DNA from: CAYRFF01 sp964436125
GTDB lineage: Bacteria; Bacteroidota; Bacteroidia; Chitinophagales; Saprospiraceae
Direction: 5' to 3'
Assembly: GCA_964436125.1 (NCBI GenBank)
Contig: CAYTBT010000008.1
Coordinates: 1-64,000, forward strand
Length of the DNA stretch: 64,000 nt
How positions within the stretch are numbered: the stretch's first letter is position 1; each line of letters starts with the position of its first letter. Shown piece by piece: positions 36,172 through 44,977 of this stretch. Under the pieces are notes generated by a model. That model saw nothing but the letters and a program-made list of their open reading frames with translations, had not been told where the DNA came from and did not search any database. Both the position numbers and the translations under genes were made by a program.

Positions 36172-36447
36172 TTATTTTCTGATCTCTAGATCTTCTATAA
36201 GACTACGGTACTTAGTGATATCTTTTCTCGATAGGTACCTCAATAATCTCCGTCGCTTTCCGACGAGCTCAAGCAAGGTCTTTCTTGCTGATGTATCTTT
36301 TTCATTCTCGAGAAGATGCTCGGACAAGCATTTTATACGGTATGTAAATAATGCAATCTGCCCTTCTGTGCTGCCGGTGTTTTTCTCTGATCCACCGTAC
36401 TTCTTGAAAAATTCGCTTTTCTTCTCTTTTGTTAAATATGTAGCCAT
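36172..36447 (-). CDS. rpsO: 30S ribosomal protein S15
   Basis: The 91-residue protein is a full-length S15. It has the family stretches NTGSTEGQIALFTYRI, the LLELVGKRRRLLRYLSRKD rRNA-binding region and a C-terminal RSLIEDLEIRK. S15 binds 16S rRNA early in 30S assembly. ATG start at 36447, with a perfect Bacteroidota promoter about 55 nt upstream. pnp follows after 189 nt, which holds no further gene. Confidence 0.97.
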   Translation of the reverse strand: MATYLTKEKKSEFFKKYGGSEKNTGSTEGQIALFTYRIKCLSEHLLENEKDTSARKTLLELVGKRRRLLRYLSRKDITKYRSLIEDLEIRK

Positions 36448-36500
36448 TTATAATGTTTTAAATTTACCAATAGTAATCGCCTGGATTAGTTTTAGCGCTG

Positions 36501-36531
36501 CAAAGGTACACTTTTTCTCTATTCTGGCAAA
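36501..36531 (-). promoter_or_regulatory. Consensus Bacteroidota promoter of rpsO
   Basis: On the minus strand TTTG (36531-36528) is followed by exactly 19 nt and TACCTTTG (36508-36501), a perfect match to TTTG-N19-TAnnTTTG. It lies 54 nt before the rpsO ATG. Confidence 0.9.
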
Positions 36532-36566
36532 ATATAAGTTAATATTCCCTTTTCGCAGGATGTATT

Positions 36567-36580
36567 AGCTTACGCAAATG
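36567..36580 (-). repeat. CATTTGCGnAAGCT motif, perfect intergenic copy
   Basis: AGCTTACGCAAATG preceded by ATT matches the extended 17-bp form exactly. It lies just upstream of the rpsO promoter. Confidence 0.8.
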
Positions 36581-36655
36581 ACTTTTTAACTAAAACCTCA
36601 CAACTGAAAACTAAAAACTCTTAGAATCGCTATTTTGCTGCTTTGTAACTCGTAA

Positions 36656-36824
36656 TACGACCTCTCTGAGGTCGATCTTCTTGTAAACTTAAGTGCTAAC
36701 CTAATCTGACCTCTCCGAGGTCTATAATCTGACGAGGTCAGGAATCATTTCTGATTGTAGTGGTTGATTATATCGGTTCGCACGGTGGTTCCTGAGCGGC
36801 GTCGAAGGGCTGTGCGAACCTACG
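36656..36824. repeat. Repeat island 1, units A and B
   Basis: Unit A (36656-36726) contains two palindromes, GACCTCTCTGAGGTC and GACCTCTCCGAGGTC, about 40 nt apart, and is about 85% identical by eye to 53115-53186. Unit B (36771-36824) is a hairpin starting TATCGGTTCGCAC and ending GTGCGAACCTACG with a 28-nt loop; the same arms, nearly without loop, occur at 53051-53080. No coding content is visible. Confidence 0.75.
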
Positions 36825-36913
36825 TGTTGCTCTCGTTTTTATCGCTTGTTGATAGGCTTGAATGCTGTGGATGGCTTGTGGCTCTTTTTTCTTTCTGTTC
36901 TTTTTTGCACCTG

Positions 36914-36959
36914 CCCGGTGAAATTGCGAAGCAATGCGCAAAGCGCATATTTCACCGGG
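36914..36959. repeat. Hairpin CCCGGTGAAAT / ATTTCACCGGG
   Basis: Perfect 11-bp arms at 36914-36924 and 36949-36959 flank a GC-rich loop that itself has GCGC/GCGC pairing. It is followed by an A-rich stretch and the long inverted repeat at 36995-37179. Confidence 0.65.
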
Positions 36960-36994
36960 TAAACCCAAAAAAGTATCCAAAAAACGCTAGGCTG

Positions 36995-37179
36995 ATGCTC
37001 TTCTTAACGGCAAAAATCTGGCAAAAAATCCTAAAGCCTTATAAACTCGCTTCTGATTCTGCCCTTGTTTATCACCGGTCCATCAGATCTCTAGTGTACG
37101 TTTTTTCTCCTGTGTCTTACATTGCTCAAACATATAAGGCTTCTTCACGGATTTTCCTGGATTTTTACCTAAAGAGCAT
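36995..37179. repeat. Long inverted-repeat element, arms of about 48 bp
   Basis: The left arm (36995-37043) runs ATGCTCTT...AAAAATCTGG...AATCC...GCCTTATA and the right arm (37133-37179) is its imperfect reverse complement in the same order. The loop is about 90 nt. A further short hairpin, CCGGTTT/AAACCGG, follows at 37193-37209. The open frame crossing it has no protein signature. It may be a MITE-like or structured-RNA repeat. Confidence 0.65.
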
Positions 37180-37344
37180 AATGCCATTCACTCCGGTTTT
37201 TCAAACCGGAATATATTTCGCTTGTTCTTGAACTCATGATGTAATACAAAGCGCTGGTTGATGCTTTTAATCGCTTGCTGGCATTATTTTTCAACGATTA
37301 CCTGGAAATTATTTTCAATGATAGTACAATCCTGCTAGTGGTAA

Positions 37345-37590
37345 ATGGCTACCCTGACTTATGCCTTACGCCTTCCGCCTGCGACAAAGTCGCTACGCCT
37401 GCGGCGAAGCCGCCTCAGGGAAAGGCGGGGGATAGGGTGCCGAGAGAAAACCCTTCAAGGGTTCCGAACCCTTGTAGGGTTGTGCGTATGACCGATTACC
37501 GATCACCCGTTACCGATTACCCGTCACCCGTTACCGGTTACCCGTCACCCGTTACCGGCGTAGCCGCTTCAGGGAAAGGCAGTGGATGAC
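37345..37590. repeat. Repeat island 1, unit C and short tandem repeats
   Basis: Unit C starts ATGGCTACCCTGACTTATGC and contains GCGACAAAGTCGC; related copies are at 52874-52895 and 53299-53348. It is followed by AACCCTTCAAGGGTT/ACCCTTGTAGGGTT palindromes (37449-37481) and about seven diverged tandem copies of a 10-bp unit, ACCGTTACCC-like, at 37491-37558. GC content is well above that of the flanking gap. Confidence 0.7.
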
Positions 37591-37726
37591 AATCCTAAAC
37601 CCCACCCCCTATTAATTCCCACATACCAGTGAGAGGCTTTTAAAATTTCCTACATTTGACCATACAGATAATACGTAGTATTATTTGTACATTAGCGAGA
37701 GAAAAAGATGGAGAATTTTCACAAAT

Positions 37727-39145
37727 ATGCAGCAATCTTATAAAACAATTACAGAATCTGATATTGACACATTCATCGGTTTACTTGAGCCGTCGAGAGT
37801 GTTTGCAGATGATGAGAAACTTTCAGAATACAGCCACGACGAGACAGAAGACCTCAAGTATCTTCCGGCGGTCGTCTTATTGCCGGAAACGAGTGAAGAG
37901 GTGGCTGAAATTGCGCGTTACTGCAATGAAAATGCCATTCCACTGACGACGAGAGGTGCAGGAACGGGGTTATCCGGTGGCGCATTGCCGATATTCGGCG
38001 GTGTAATCCTTTCTATGGAAAGGATGAACAAGATTCTTGAGATTGACGAAAAAAATCATCAGGTGACCACGGAGCCGGGAGTCATCACTCAGGTATTGCA
38101 AGAAGCGGTCGAAGAACGCAGCTTGTTTTATCCGGTTGATCCGGCAAGTCGCGGTTCTTGTTTTATCGGGGGAAATATCGCTGAGAATTCCGGTGGTCCA
38201 CGGGCTGCCAAGTATGGTGTGGTGAAAGACTATGTGCTGAATCTCGAGGTGATTCTTCCATCGGGTAAGATCATGTGGACCGGCGCCAATGTCCTGAAAA
38301 ATGCCACGGGTTATAATTTGACGCAAGTCATCGTCGGTAGTGAAGGGACACTCGGCATCGTCACGAAGATCGTTTTAAAACTCATCCCAAAGCCGACACA
38401 ACAAGTCCTCATGCTTGCTCCATTCACAAGCGCTGAAGAAGCCTGCAAAACGGTCGCGGAAATTTTCCATCTAGGCATCACGCCATCGGCTCTGGAGTTT
38501 ATGGAACGCGATGCGCTTGATCTCGCTGTAGAGTTTAATGGCTCGAGTGATTCTGTAGCCATTGAGGATGATGTGGCAGCGCATCTACTTATTGAGGTCG
38601 ATGGCAATGAACATCACGACCTTATGGGCGAGGTGGAAAAGATTTATGAACTGCTGGAAAGCAAAGGCTGTGAAAATATCCTATTCGCTGATACGGATGC
38701 GCAGAAAGATACGCTGTGGAAACTGCGCCGTACGGTGAGCGAAGCGGTGAAAAACACCTCCGTTTACAAGGAAGAGGACACCTGTGTGCCGCGATTTGAA
38801 TTGCCCAGCGTTCTGAACAAAGTAAAATCGCTGGGGAAGGAATATGGCTTCCGATCGATATGCTACGGGCATGCCGGCGATGGGAACTTGCACATCAATA
38901 TTCTCAAGGACGACATGAGCGATGAGCAGTGGAACAGCACCTTGAATGAGGCAATTACGCAACTATTTGAGCATGTTGATTCCTTGAATGGAATTCTATC
39001 CGGTGAACACGGGATCGGACTCGTGCAGAAAAAGTATATGCCCATCTTTTTTGACGAAAGTCAACTTCAGCTGATGGAAGGCATTAAAAAGCTCTTTGAT
39101 CCTAAGAACATCCTGAATCCGGGTAAAATTTTCCCTCAATCGTAA
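37727..39145 (+). CDS. FAD-binding oxidase, GlcD/D-lactate dehydrogenase type
   Basis: The 472-residue flavoprotein has the FAD-binding PCMH domain, with VVLLPETSEEVAEIARYC and TTRGAGTGLSGGALP, then CFIGGNIAENSGGPRAAKYG and NATGYNLTQVIVGSEGTLGIV. The C-terminal FAD-linked oxidase domain has CYGHAGDGNLHINI and ends GEHGIGLVQKKYM...ILNPGKIFP. The family oxidises glycolate, D-lactate or other 2-hydroxyacids; the substrate here is not clear. The frame opens at 37685, but the ATG at 37727 fits the family. alr follows after 13 nt, so the two are probably cotranscribed. Confidence 0.9.
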   Translation: MQQSYKTITESDIDTFIGLLEPSRVFADDEKLSEYSHDETEDLKYLPAVVLLPETSEEVAEIARYCNENAIPLTTRGAGTGLSGGALPIFGGVILSMERMNKILEIDEKNHQVTTEPGVITQVLQEAVEERSLFYPVDPASRGSCFIGGNIAENSGGPRAAKYGVVKDYVLNLEVILPSGKIMWTGANVLKNATGYNLTQVIVGSEGTLGIVTKIVLKLIPKPTQQVLMLAPFTSAEEACKTVAEIFHLGITPSALEFMERDALDLAVEFNGSSDSVAIEDDVAAHLLIEVDGNEHHDLMGEVEKIYELLESKGCENILFADTDAQKDTLWKLRRTVSEAVKNTSVYKEEDTCVPRFELPSVLNKVKSLGKEYGFRSICYGHAGDGNLHINILKDDMSDEQWNSTLNEAITQLFEHVDSLNGILSGEHGIGLVQKKYMPIFFDESQLQLMEGIKKLFDPKNILNPGKIFPQS

Positions 39146-39158
39146 AATTGATCATTCT

Positions 39159-40268
39159 ATGCAGAAGGGAAACAGGCTCAGAATTCATCCGCAGAATATC
39201 GTGGACAATTATCACTTGATTAAAACACATTTTCATGCGGAATACCCGCTCTATGCCGTCGTAAAAAGCAATGCTTACGGACACGGATTATTCCCGGTTG
39301 TGGAGGATCTATACGATGTCGGTCAGCGACACTTTGCCGTATTCCATGCCGGCAAAGCTCTGCTTCTACGGAAAAAATTCAAGGACATCGAAATTCTTAT
39401 TATCGGTGATATTCCGCTGCAATATGTATCAGAAATTCAGTCTCAAGCCTTACAGATAGGCATTTTCAGCTTCTGCAAATGGGAAGCACTACTACACAAT
39501 AAGCTTTCTGGAGCGCACTTACATATTATGCTGGAAACGGGCTTGAATCGCATGGGAATTCCCAATATTTACGGGGACAAGTTTCGAGAATTAGTGGCAG
39601 CCTCACAGAATGTCGGATGTCAATTGAGCTTTTACTCACACATTTCGGCTGCACCGGAAGGAGCAGACAAGAAACGCGTAGAAAAGCAGTACGAGATATT
39701 TGATGAGCAGGTTAATTATCTGCAGCAGGCGGTAAAAGACATTGAATATCTCCATTTTTACAATAGTGCCAATCTGCCTTTCACTAATACGCATAAATAC
39801 GGTGCCCGGATCGGTTTATTGCTATACGGCTATGCACCGATTGAAGACCAGTCACCTTTTCCATGGCTCGATGGGCTGAGGACGGCAATGGAATTACATT
39901 CTTCAATCATGCAGATAAAAAAGGTGGCCAAAGGAGAACACATTGGATATGGATTACACTATAAATGTCCTACTGACAGACGCATCGGCTACGTTCCGGT
40001 CGGTTATGCGGATGGTTTTTTCCGTTTATTGGGCAATCGCGGTTCCATTCTTACGGAACATGGCTTAAGTCCTGTTGTCGGTATTGTCAATATGAATCTC
40101 ATTGCAATCGATCTCACGGAGCTCGAGCGCGTACAAGAAGGCGATGATGTCATCATCCTCGGCTCCAATTCTGCCGGTTCCCTTTCCGCCGATAATCTTG
40201 CAGATTCAGCAGGAACGATTGCTTATGAAGTACTGACGGCATTGGGGAATCAGGTGACTTGCGACTAG
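39159..40268 (+). CDS. alr: Alanine racemase
   Basis: The 369-residue PLP enzyme makes D-alanine for peptidoglycan. The PLP lysine is Lys36 in YAVVKSNAYGHG. ETGLNRMGI, YSHISAA, GARIGLLLYGYAP and VPVGYADGF are family landmarks. It is a stand-alone enzyme, whereas many Bacteroidota have an Alr fused behind MurF. The usual CMDQ-type stretch reads NMNL (VGIVNMNLIAIDLT): the Asp after Met is Asn. This is a change near the active-site entrance that may affect activity. ATG start at 39159, 13 nt after the FAD-linked oxidase. Confidence 0.92.
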   Translation: MQKGNRLRIHPQNIVDNYHLIKTHFHAEYPLYAVVKSNAYGHGLFPVVEDLYDVGQRHFAVFHAGKALLLRKKFKDIEILIIGDIPLQYVSEIQSQALQIGIFSFCKWEALLHNKLSGAHLHIMLETGLNRMGIPNIYGDKFRELVAASQNVGCQLSFYSHISAAPEGADKKRVEKQYEIFDEQVNYLQQAVKDIEYLHFYNSANLPFTNTHKYGARIGLLLYGYAPIEDQSPFPWLDGLRTAMELHSSIMQIKKVAKGEHIGYGLHYKCPTDRRIGYVPVGYADGFFRLLGNRGSILTEHGLSPVVGIVNMNLIAIDLTELERVQEGDDVIILGSNSAGSLSADNLADSAGTIAYEVLTALGNQVTCD

Positions 40269-40512
40269 AGGACGGCTACGTTTCAGTGCTGAGTTAAATT
40301 TGTGATAAGTGAGAAGATTTGGCGTAGAAGGATTGAAAATGCCTTTTTCAAGCCTAAATCTGCAGTTATTCTATACTAATAGCCATAATATGCGAGCTCT
40401 AGATGCTTATTGCCTGCTTTGAGTATAAATATTTGCCTCAATTGTACAATGCAGTATTTCTCACACTAGTACTTTCAGAACAATTTCCCCAAGATTATAT
40501 TTAACAATTATT

Positions 40513-41550
40513 ATGGCAGAAGAGAAAAAGACTACAGACGTAAACACCTTAGGGGAATTTGGCTTGATTGAACATCTTATGGATGGATTCTCGACTAGCA
40601 ATTCATCGACTTTACTCGGTGTCGGTGACGATGCTGCGCTTATCGATATCGGCGATGGGAAAGCAATGGCTATCAGCACGGACAGCTTGATTGAGGGAAT
40701 ACATTTTGACATTATGTACACTCCGCTCATGCACCTTGGTTATAAAGCAGTCGTAGTCAATTTATCTGATATAGCTGCAATGAATGTACGACCGAGTCAG
40801 ATCACCGTATCGATAGCTCTGTCGAGCAAATATTCTGTAGAGGCTCTGGATGAACTATACAAGGGCATAAGACTTGCTTGCGACACATATCAGGTCGATC
40901 TCATAGGCGGCGACACCACTTCCTCCCCCAAGGGATTATTCATAAACATTTCAGCCATTGGCATCGGTAAAATAGAGAACATTACCAAGCGAAGCACTGC
41001 CAAGGAAGGTGATATTGTCTGCGTCACGGGTGACCTCGGTGCAGCTTATCTCGGCCTTCAGCTACTTGAGCGGGAGAAACAGGTTTTCCTTGAAGATCCC
41101 GGTATGCAGCCGGAGCTACAAGAGCACGCATACCTTATTGAGCGACAACTTAAGCCGGAAGCACGGGTTGAGATGCGAAAAATATTTGCGGAAGCTAATT
41201 TCATTCCCACGTCTATGATCGATATATCCGATGGGCTGGCATCTGACATTATGCACATCTGCAAGCAATCCGATGTCGGTGTCTTAATAGAAGAAGCCAA
41301 GGTTCCCATTAGGCAAGAAACAGAAATACTTGCAATTGACTTCGGGATGGATCCGATTACCATTGCCTTATCGGGAGGAGAAGATTATGAACTCTTATTC
41401 ACTGCCTCAGAAGACGATCTGGAAATCATTCAGCACCTACCCGACACCTCCATTATCGGTGACATCATGGGTAAAGAACAAGGCGCCAATCTCCTGAGCT
41501 CGGGCGGCAATATCCACCCATTAAAAGCTCAGGGATGGAAGCACTTTTAA
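40513..41550 (+). CDS. thiL: Thiamine-monophosphate kinase ThiL
   Basis: ThiL phosphorylates thiamine monophosphate to the active cofactor TPP. The 345-residue protein has the N-terminal GEFGLIEHL, the metal site VGDDAALID, STDSLIEGIHFD, the NLSDIAAMN segment, IGGDTTSSP, VTGDLGAAYLGL, DISDGLASDI and SGGEDYELLFT, all typical. ATG start at 40513. It is separated from alr by 244 nt without a recognisable promoter or riboswitch, and is convergent with the next gene. A one-mismatch motif copy (41183-41196) lies inside, encoding FAEAN. Confidence 0.95.
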   Translation: MAEEKKTTDVNTLGEFGLIEHLMDGFSTSNSSTLLGVGDDAALIDIGDGKAMAISTDSLIEGIHFDIMYTPLMHLGYKAVVVNLSDIAAMNVRPSQITVSIALSSKYSVEALDELYKGIRLACDTYQVDLIGGDTTSSPKGLFINISAIGIGKIENITKRSTAKEGDIVCVTGDLGAAYLGLQLLEREKQVFLEDPGMQPELQEHAYLIERQLKPEARVEMRKIFAEANFIPTSMIDISDGLASDIMHICKQSDVGVLIEEAKVPIRQETEILAIDFGMDPITIALSGGEDYELLFTASEDDLEIIQHLPDTSIIGDIMGKEQGANLLSSGGNIHPLKAQGWKHF

Positions 41551-41587
41551 GCATTGATAATGCATCGATTGCCAGGATAATCGCAGT

Positions 41588-43102
41588 TTAATTTATGATA
41601 AAATGACCGCGGTATTCCGCACCGAATCTATCTTGTACCACAATGTAATAATTGCCCGGCTGAAAATCCATATCGAGCTTCATCGATGGCTTATTACTTT
41701 GCATAATCAACTCACCGGAGCTATTGTAAACCTTCATCGATATAGCATCCTTTACAGGAAGAATATTGATGGGAAGACCCTGTTGCTGTGGATTGGGGTA
41801 AAGGGTAAGTTTTTTTACTTTATCATAAGCAACCGGGACAGTAGAAACCGATGTTGAATCCGGATTCTCAAGCAAGAAGTCATCGTAGATAACAAGGCCT
41901 AAATTACTGTCATCATTCCGGTGGTAAATCATATCTTCAATCGCCGCTGAATCCGTAGCGTTCCAATAATTTTCTCGGGCGTAAATGGTGTCGTCATTGG
42001 TATTATAGAGGGCATAGATTACGCCGTTATTCCCGTTCTCAATAAAGGAGTTCTGTGTCGTAGGATAAGGTAAATCCTCCTTATCCGGTTCACTTAAATA
42101 AGCAATCGGCGCGACATATTCCTCGGCATCAGATGCCTGAATCGTCAGCCCCCACAGATTGCCCTCAATCGTATTTCCGCCGATATATGCCACGAGTGAT
42201 TCATCGCCATAGAGGTTAATTCCACTTCCGCCGAGCATAGGCTTGTTCTGAATATTATTTCCCTTAATGATATTATCTTGAATGGAGGCCGTGATATTGC
42301 TTCCTATCAAGGTAATTCCATAGCGGTTGTTTTCAATCGTATTCTTTTTCAAGATCACCTTCGTAGCTTTCTGCGTGAAATTCAGTACGCCGATTCCTCC
42401 TGCTTTAATCTGTTCACCGATAATTGTACAACCGATAATCGTAATTGAATCACCTTCGGCAGTGTCCCCAAAATTGAGTTGTGGGGTGTTTTTATTGGAG
42501 GTATTATTTCTGAGGAACTTGCTGTTTTTTACGAGTATTCCTATACCGGCATTTACTCCTGAGCTTATCGCAGCACTTGAAGTTTCCACAAATGTAGAAT
42601 TGCTAATCTCTCCTCTTGATCGAAAGAGAGAAACTGCCGCCCCTACTCCATTCTCAAGGTGAAGTGTCTGTTTAAATGTTACGCTGTCCATCTGAAAATC
42701 TGAATCGATATAGCTTATTCCGCCGCCTTTCAGAAAGTGCACACCTTGCATGCTGACCGTTGAAGAATCAACTCTCCACCGTGGAAATGTATCGCTCTCA
42801 AGTCCGCTTATTTGTACATTATCAATTACGAGGTGTGCGTTGCTTGTCTCAAGCTGTGCTGTATCGCCGAGAAGTAGGTTTAAGTTCTCTATAAGGAGTG
42901 TATCTTGTCTTGCGACAAATATGTCGGTGCTTATCTCATAAAATTCCTCTCCATTATCCAGATAATTATTAATTGCCGTAGGATAATGCGCTACGAGAGA
43001 ATCCATATTCCAATGTACTCCGGTTCCTGGAGTGCTTATCTGAGCAGTAGTGGTAAAGCTCAAGGAAAGTAAACAAATTGTGACGAGTAAGAAGTTCTTC
43101 AT
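41588..43102 (-). CDS. Secreted right-handed beta-helix protein with T9SS type A sorting domain
   Basis: The 504-residue protein has a signal peptide (MKNFLLVTICLLSLSFTTTAQ) and a long parallel beta-helix of the pectate-lyase-like type from about 80 to 360, with repeated patterns such as VILKKNTIENNRYGITLIGSN. The C-terminal 75 residues form a type A sorting domain: KLTLYPNPQQQG, ISMKVYNSSGELIM and PGNYYIVVQDR. It is therefore predicted to be exported by T9SS and anchored or released at the surface. No catalytic residues can be assigned. The frame opens 13 codons earlier, but the ATG at 43102 gives the signal peptide. Confidence 0.87.
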   Translation of the reverse strand: MKNFLLVTICLLSLSFTTTAQISTPGTGVHWNMDSLVAHYPTAINNYLDNGEEFYEISTDIFVARQDTLLIENLNLLLGDTAQLETSNAHLVIDNVQISGLESDTFPRWRVDSSTVSMQGVHFLKGGGISYIDSDFQMDSVTFKQTLHLENGVGAAVSLFRSRGEISNSTFVETSSAAISSGVNAGIGILVKNSKFLRNNTSNKNTPQLNFGDTAEGDSITIIGCTIIGEQIKAGGIGVLNFTQKATKVILKKNTIENNRYGITLIGSNITASIQDNIIKGNNIQNKPMLGGSGINLYGDESLVAYIGGNTIEGNLWGLTIQASDAEEYVAPIAYLSEPDKEDLPYPTTQNSFIENGNNGVIYALYNTNDDTIYARENYWNATDSAAIEDMIYHRNDDSNLGLVIYDDFLLENPDSTSVSTVPVAYDKVKKLTLYPNPQQQGLPINILPVKDAISMKVYNSSGELIMQSNKPSMKLDMDFQPGNYYIVVQDRFGAEYRGHFIIN

Positions 43103-43240
43103 TTTCTTTTTTTTATCATGAATTAATATCAAGTTGGGCAAATGTATTAAAAGATTTCTTAATCTGATCGTTTTCTTTGCGTCCCTTTTTTGTCATATTC
43201 TATATTGGAGCAGTGAAGGTGCTTCACCGGTCATCAAAGC

Positions 43241-43271
43241 TTAAAAAGCCCCGAACAGTATTGTCCGGGAC
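43241..43271 (-). terminator. Rho-independent terminator after the His-rich lipoprotein gene
   Basis: GCCCCGAACA pairs with TGTCCGGGAC (two G-U pairs) around a 4-nt loop. On the minus strand it is followed by TTTTT. It lies 28 nt beyond the stop at 43299. Confidence 0.8.
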
Positions 43272-43298
43272 TCCACGTAAACCGAATTTAATGCTATT

Positions 43299-43697
43299 TT
43301 ATGGCATGCAATGTATCTGCACCGTTTCAGTTGTTTCAGTGCCTTCGTGATCTCCGATCCCTGTGACAGATACGAGTACTTCAGAATGAGTTGTAACATC
43401 ATTCACCCAGAACGTATCGACTTCTAGTGTTTTGTGATGCGCGTGGTCATGGAAGTGAAAGAGTTCCTCTTCTGTCTCAGCATTACTTAGCTTTATCATA
43501 TATCCATGGAGGTCTGCCTTAGCTTCTATCGTCGCTTTGATAAAAACTGTATCGCCATGATTGAACATATCTCCTTCTTCCGGAGATTGAATTACCACGG
43601 TAGGCACATTCCTATTTAGTTTATCTGCGTTCTCTTTTTTACAAGCACTCATGCCCAGACCGAGGCATAAGCACAGGATGATTAATTGAACTTTCAT
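43299..43697 (-). CDS. Small lipoprotein with His-rich loop, Ig-like
   Basis: The 132-residue protein has a lipobox (GMSAC, Cys19) and a predicted all-beta domain starting PTVVIQSPEEGDMFNHGDTV. The middle holds a run of metal-binding-type residues, FHFHDHAHH, and the C-terminus ends VQIHCMP. The layout recalls DUF4625-type lipoproteins, whose strands also carry His clusters, but I cannot confirm membership. The His cluster suggests divalent metal binding. It follows an outer-membrane-type protein gene by 51 nt on the same strand and is ended by the terminator at 43241. Confidence 0.75.
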   Translation of the reverse strand: MKVQLIILCLCLGLGMSACKKENADKLNRNVPTVVIQSPEEGDMFNHGDTVFIKATIEAKADLHGYMIKLSNAETEEELFHFHDHAHHKTLEVDTFWVNDVTTHSEVLVSVTGIGDHEGTETTETVQIHCMP

Positions 43698-43748
43698 AAA
43701 ATGTATTTAACAGGTTTAAAAATAATTTACTGGCTTTTTATCCGTAAT

Positions 43749-44705
43749 CTAATGCAGGATATAGAAAAATTGCAGGGAAAGGGTTTTCCCCGGATTCACA
43801 TATCCATCACTCAAGTTACTGTAAATCGCCTCTTTAAATTGTAGCCTCCATATCGTATATTCCGTGTACAAATTAATGCCTAGCAATGCATCTACTTGTG
43901 AGCCACCGCTCATCGCATTGACAATATCTGCTTCTGCATTGACAAGATCTTGTGCTTTATGTGTAATGCTTGCTCCGACTTGGGGTACGAGTCTTATGCT
44001 CTTCATAAAAATGCTATAGAAACCGGTAATCGTCCCTGTAAACTGAGGGCCGAAGCGGTAGTTCTGTGCTTTACTCGTAGAATAGAACATTGCTGAGGCA
44101 TCGGCAAACAAGCCAAAATTCCCATTGAGGAGGGAATAGCTTGCATTGAGCCACAAGCCCACAGCGCCTTTTCCCGGCTGGAGATTGGGTGCCCATTGTC
44201 CATTATCGAGGTAAATATCTGTCCTGCCGAAAGGCAATTGTACACCTCCACCGACAAGAAGCATATTTGAAAAATCAGGATTCTCAATAGAGCTTCCTTC
44301 GTATAGCTTATAGTAAACAGCGATTAATGGATCGCCTATTCCTTGTGCTATCGTTTCCCTCTTTTCTTCGTCCATCAAGTTATAATGATACGGCAAGGAA
44401 AGATTTACAAAAAGTCTTGAATTGAAAGCGTATCGCCCGGACAACTCTACTGTGTGAAAATAATCAGAAGAAAAACGTTGCACGTCATCGTCAAATAACA
44501 TTGGGTGCCTCGTTCTCGATTGTGCGTATATATATCTTATTCCTACGAGATTTAAGCTTGTCTCCGGAACGTATCCGAGTCCCATAAATCCAGCTGAACA
44601 TCCACAAATTGCACAAGCTTTCAGTGTATTGCTCATAAGGAAGATCAGAAAAAACGCAATTATGCCGGCTATGTTTTTGTGGTAACGGCGTAGATTTAAT
44701 TTCAT
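43749..44705 (-). CDS. Outer-membrane beta-barrel-like protein with N-terminal CAICGC motif
   Basis: The 318-residue protein has a signal peptide ending near residue 30, directly followed by the Cys-rich CAICGCSAGFMGLG. The rest is made of alternating strands typical of a small porin-like barrel (LVGIRYIYAQSR, SLPYHYNLM, LLVGGGVQLPFG, ending in LSLQFFYILH with a terminal aromatic-rich strand). Similar Cys-motif barrel proteins occur near copper or iron genes in other Bacteroidota as I recall. Cotranscription with the His-rich lipoprotein and the nearby cupredoxin supports a metal link, by inference only. Confidence 0.75.
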   Translation of the reverse strand: MKLNLRRYHKNIAGIIAFFLIFLMSNTLKACAICGCSAGFMGLGYVPETSLNLVGIRYIYAQSRTRHPMLFDDDVQRFSSDYFHTVELSGRYAFNSRLFVNLSLPYHYNLMDEEKRETIAQGIGDPLIAVYYKLYEGSSIENPDFSNMLLVGGGVQLPFGRTDIYLDNGQWAPNLQPGKGAVGLWLNASYSLLNGNFGLFADASAMFYSTSKAQNYRFGPQFTGTITGFYSIFMKSIRLVPQVGASITHKAQDLVNAEADIVNAMSGGSQVDALLGINLYTEYTIWRLQFKEAIYSNLSDGYVNPGKTLSLQFFYILH

Positions 44706-44936
44706 AGCTAGGTTAATTTAAGGATTTGAGAATTCAAAAGTCAATTTCAGCTTTCAGAACTATGCGGCGGTCCACTTCTATAGAATATTATCTGTTGCAC
44801 TTCACACTTAAACTTAGGAACTATTTCCATTCATTTCTGACGAGAAGCTCAATCCTTGCACAGAAAGTTGATGAAAATAAGGATCACATACGACACCTAA
44901 ACTGTGCAAGAATATTGAGTTCATCTCAGCCGGCAT

Positions 44937-44967
44937 TCTTGATATAAAGCTTTGCTTTATATCAAGA
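44937..44967. terminator. 14-bp perfect hairpin after the cupredoxin gene
   Basis: TCTTGATATAAAGC at 44937-44950 pairs perfectly with 44954-44967 around TTT. It lies 11 nt past the stop of the minus-strand cupredoxin gene, where a terminator is expected, but lacks a T-run. It shares its core with the hairpin at 33549-33585. Nothing else is seen in 44706-44936. Confidence 0.55.
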
Positions 44968-44977
44968 TTGCTTTGAA

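Noticed and set aside
36764..37231. Open frame of 155 codons in repeat island 1
   Set aside because: It runs through hairpins and repeat units and has no domain-like sequence; the opposite strand is open too.
37491..37558. CRISPR-like short repeats
   Set aside because: The units are about 10 bp, directly adjacent and without spacers; they are simple tandem repeats.
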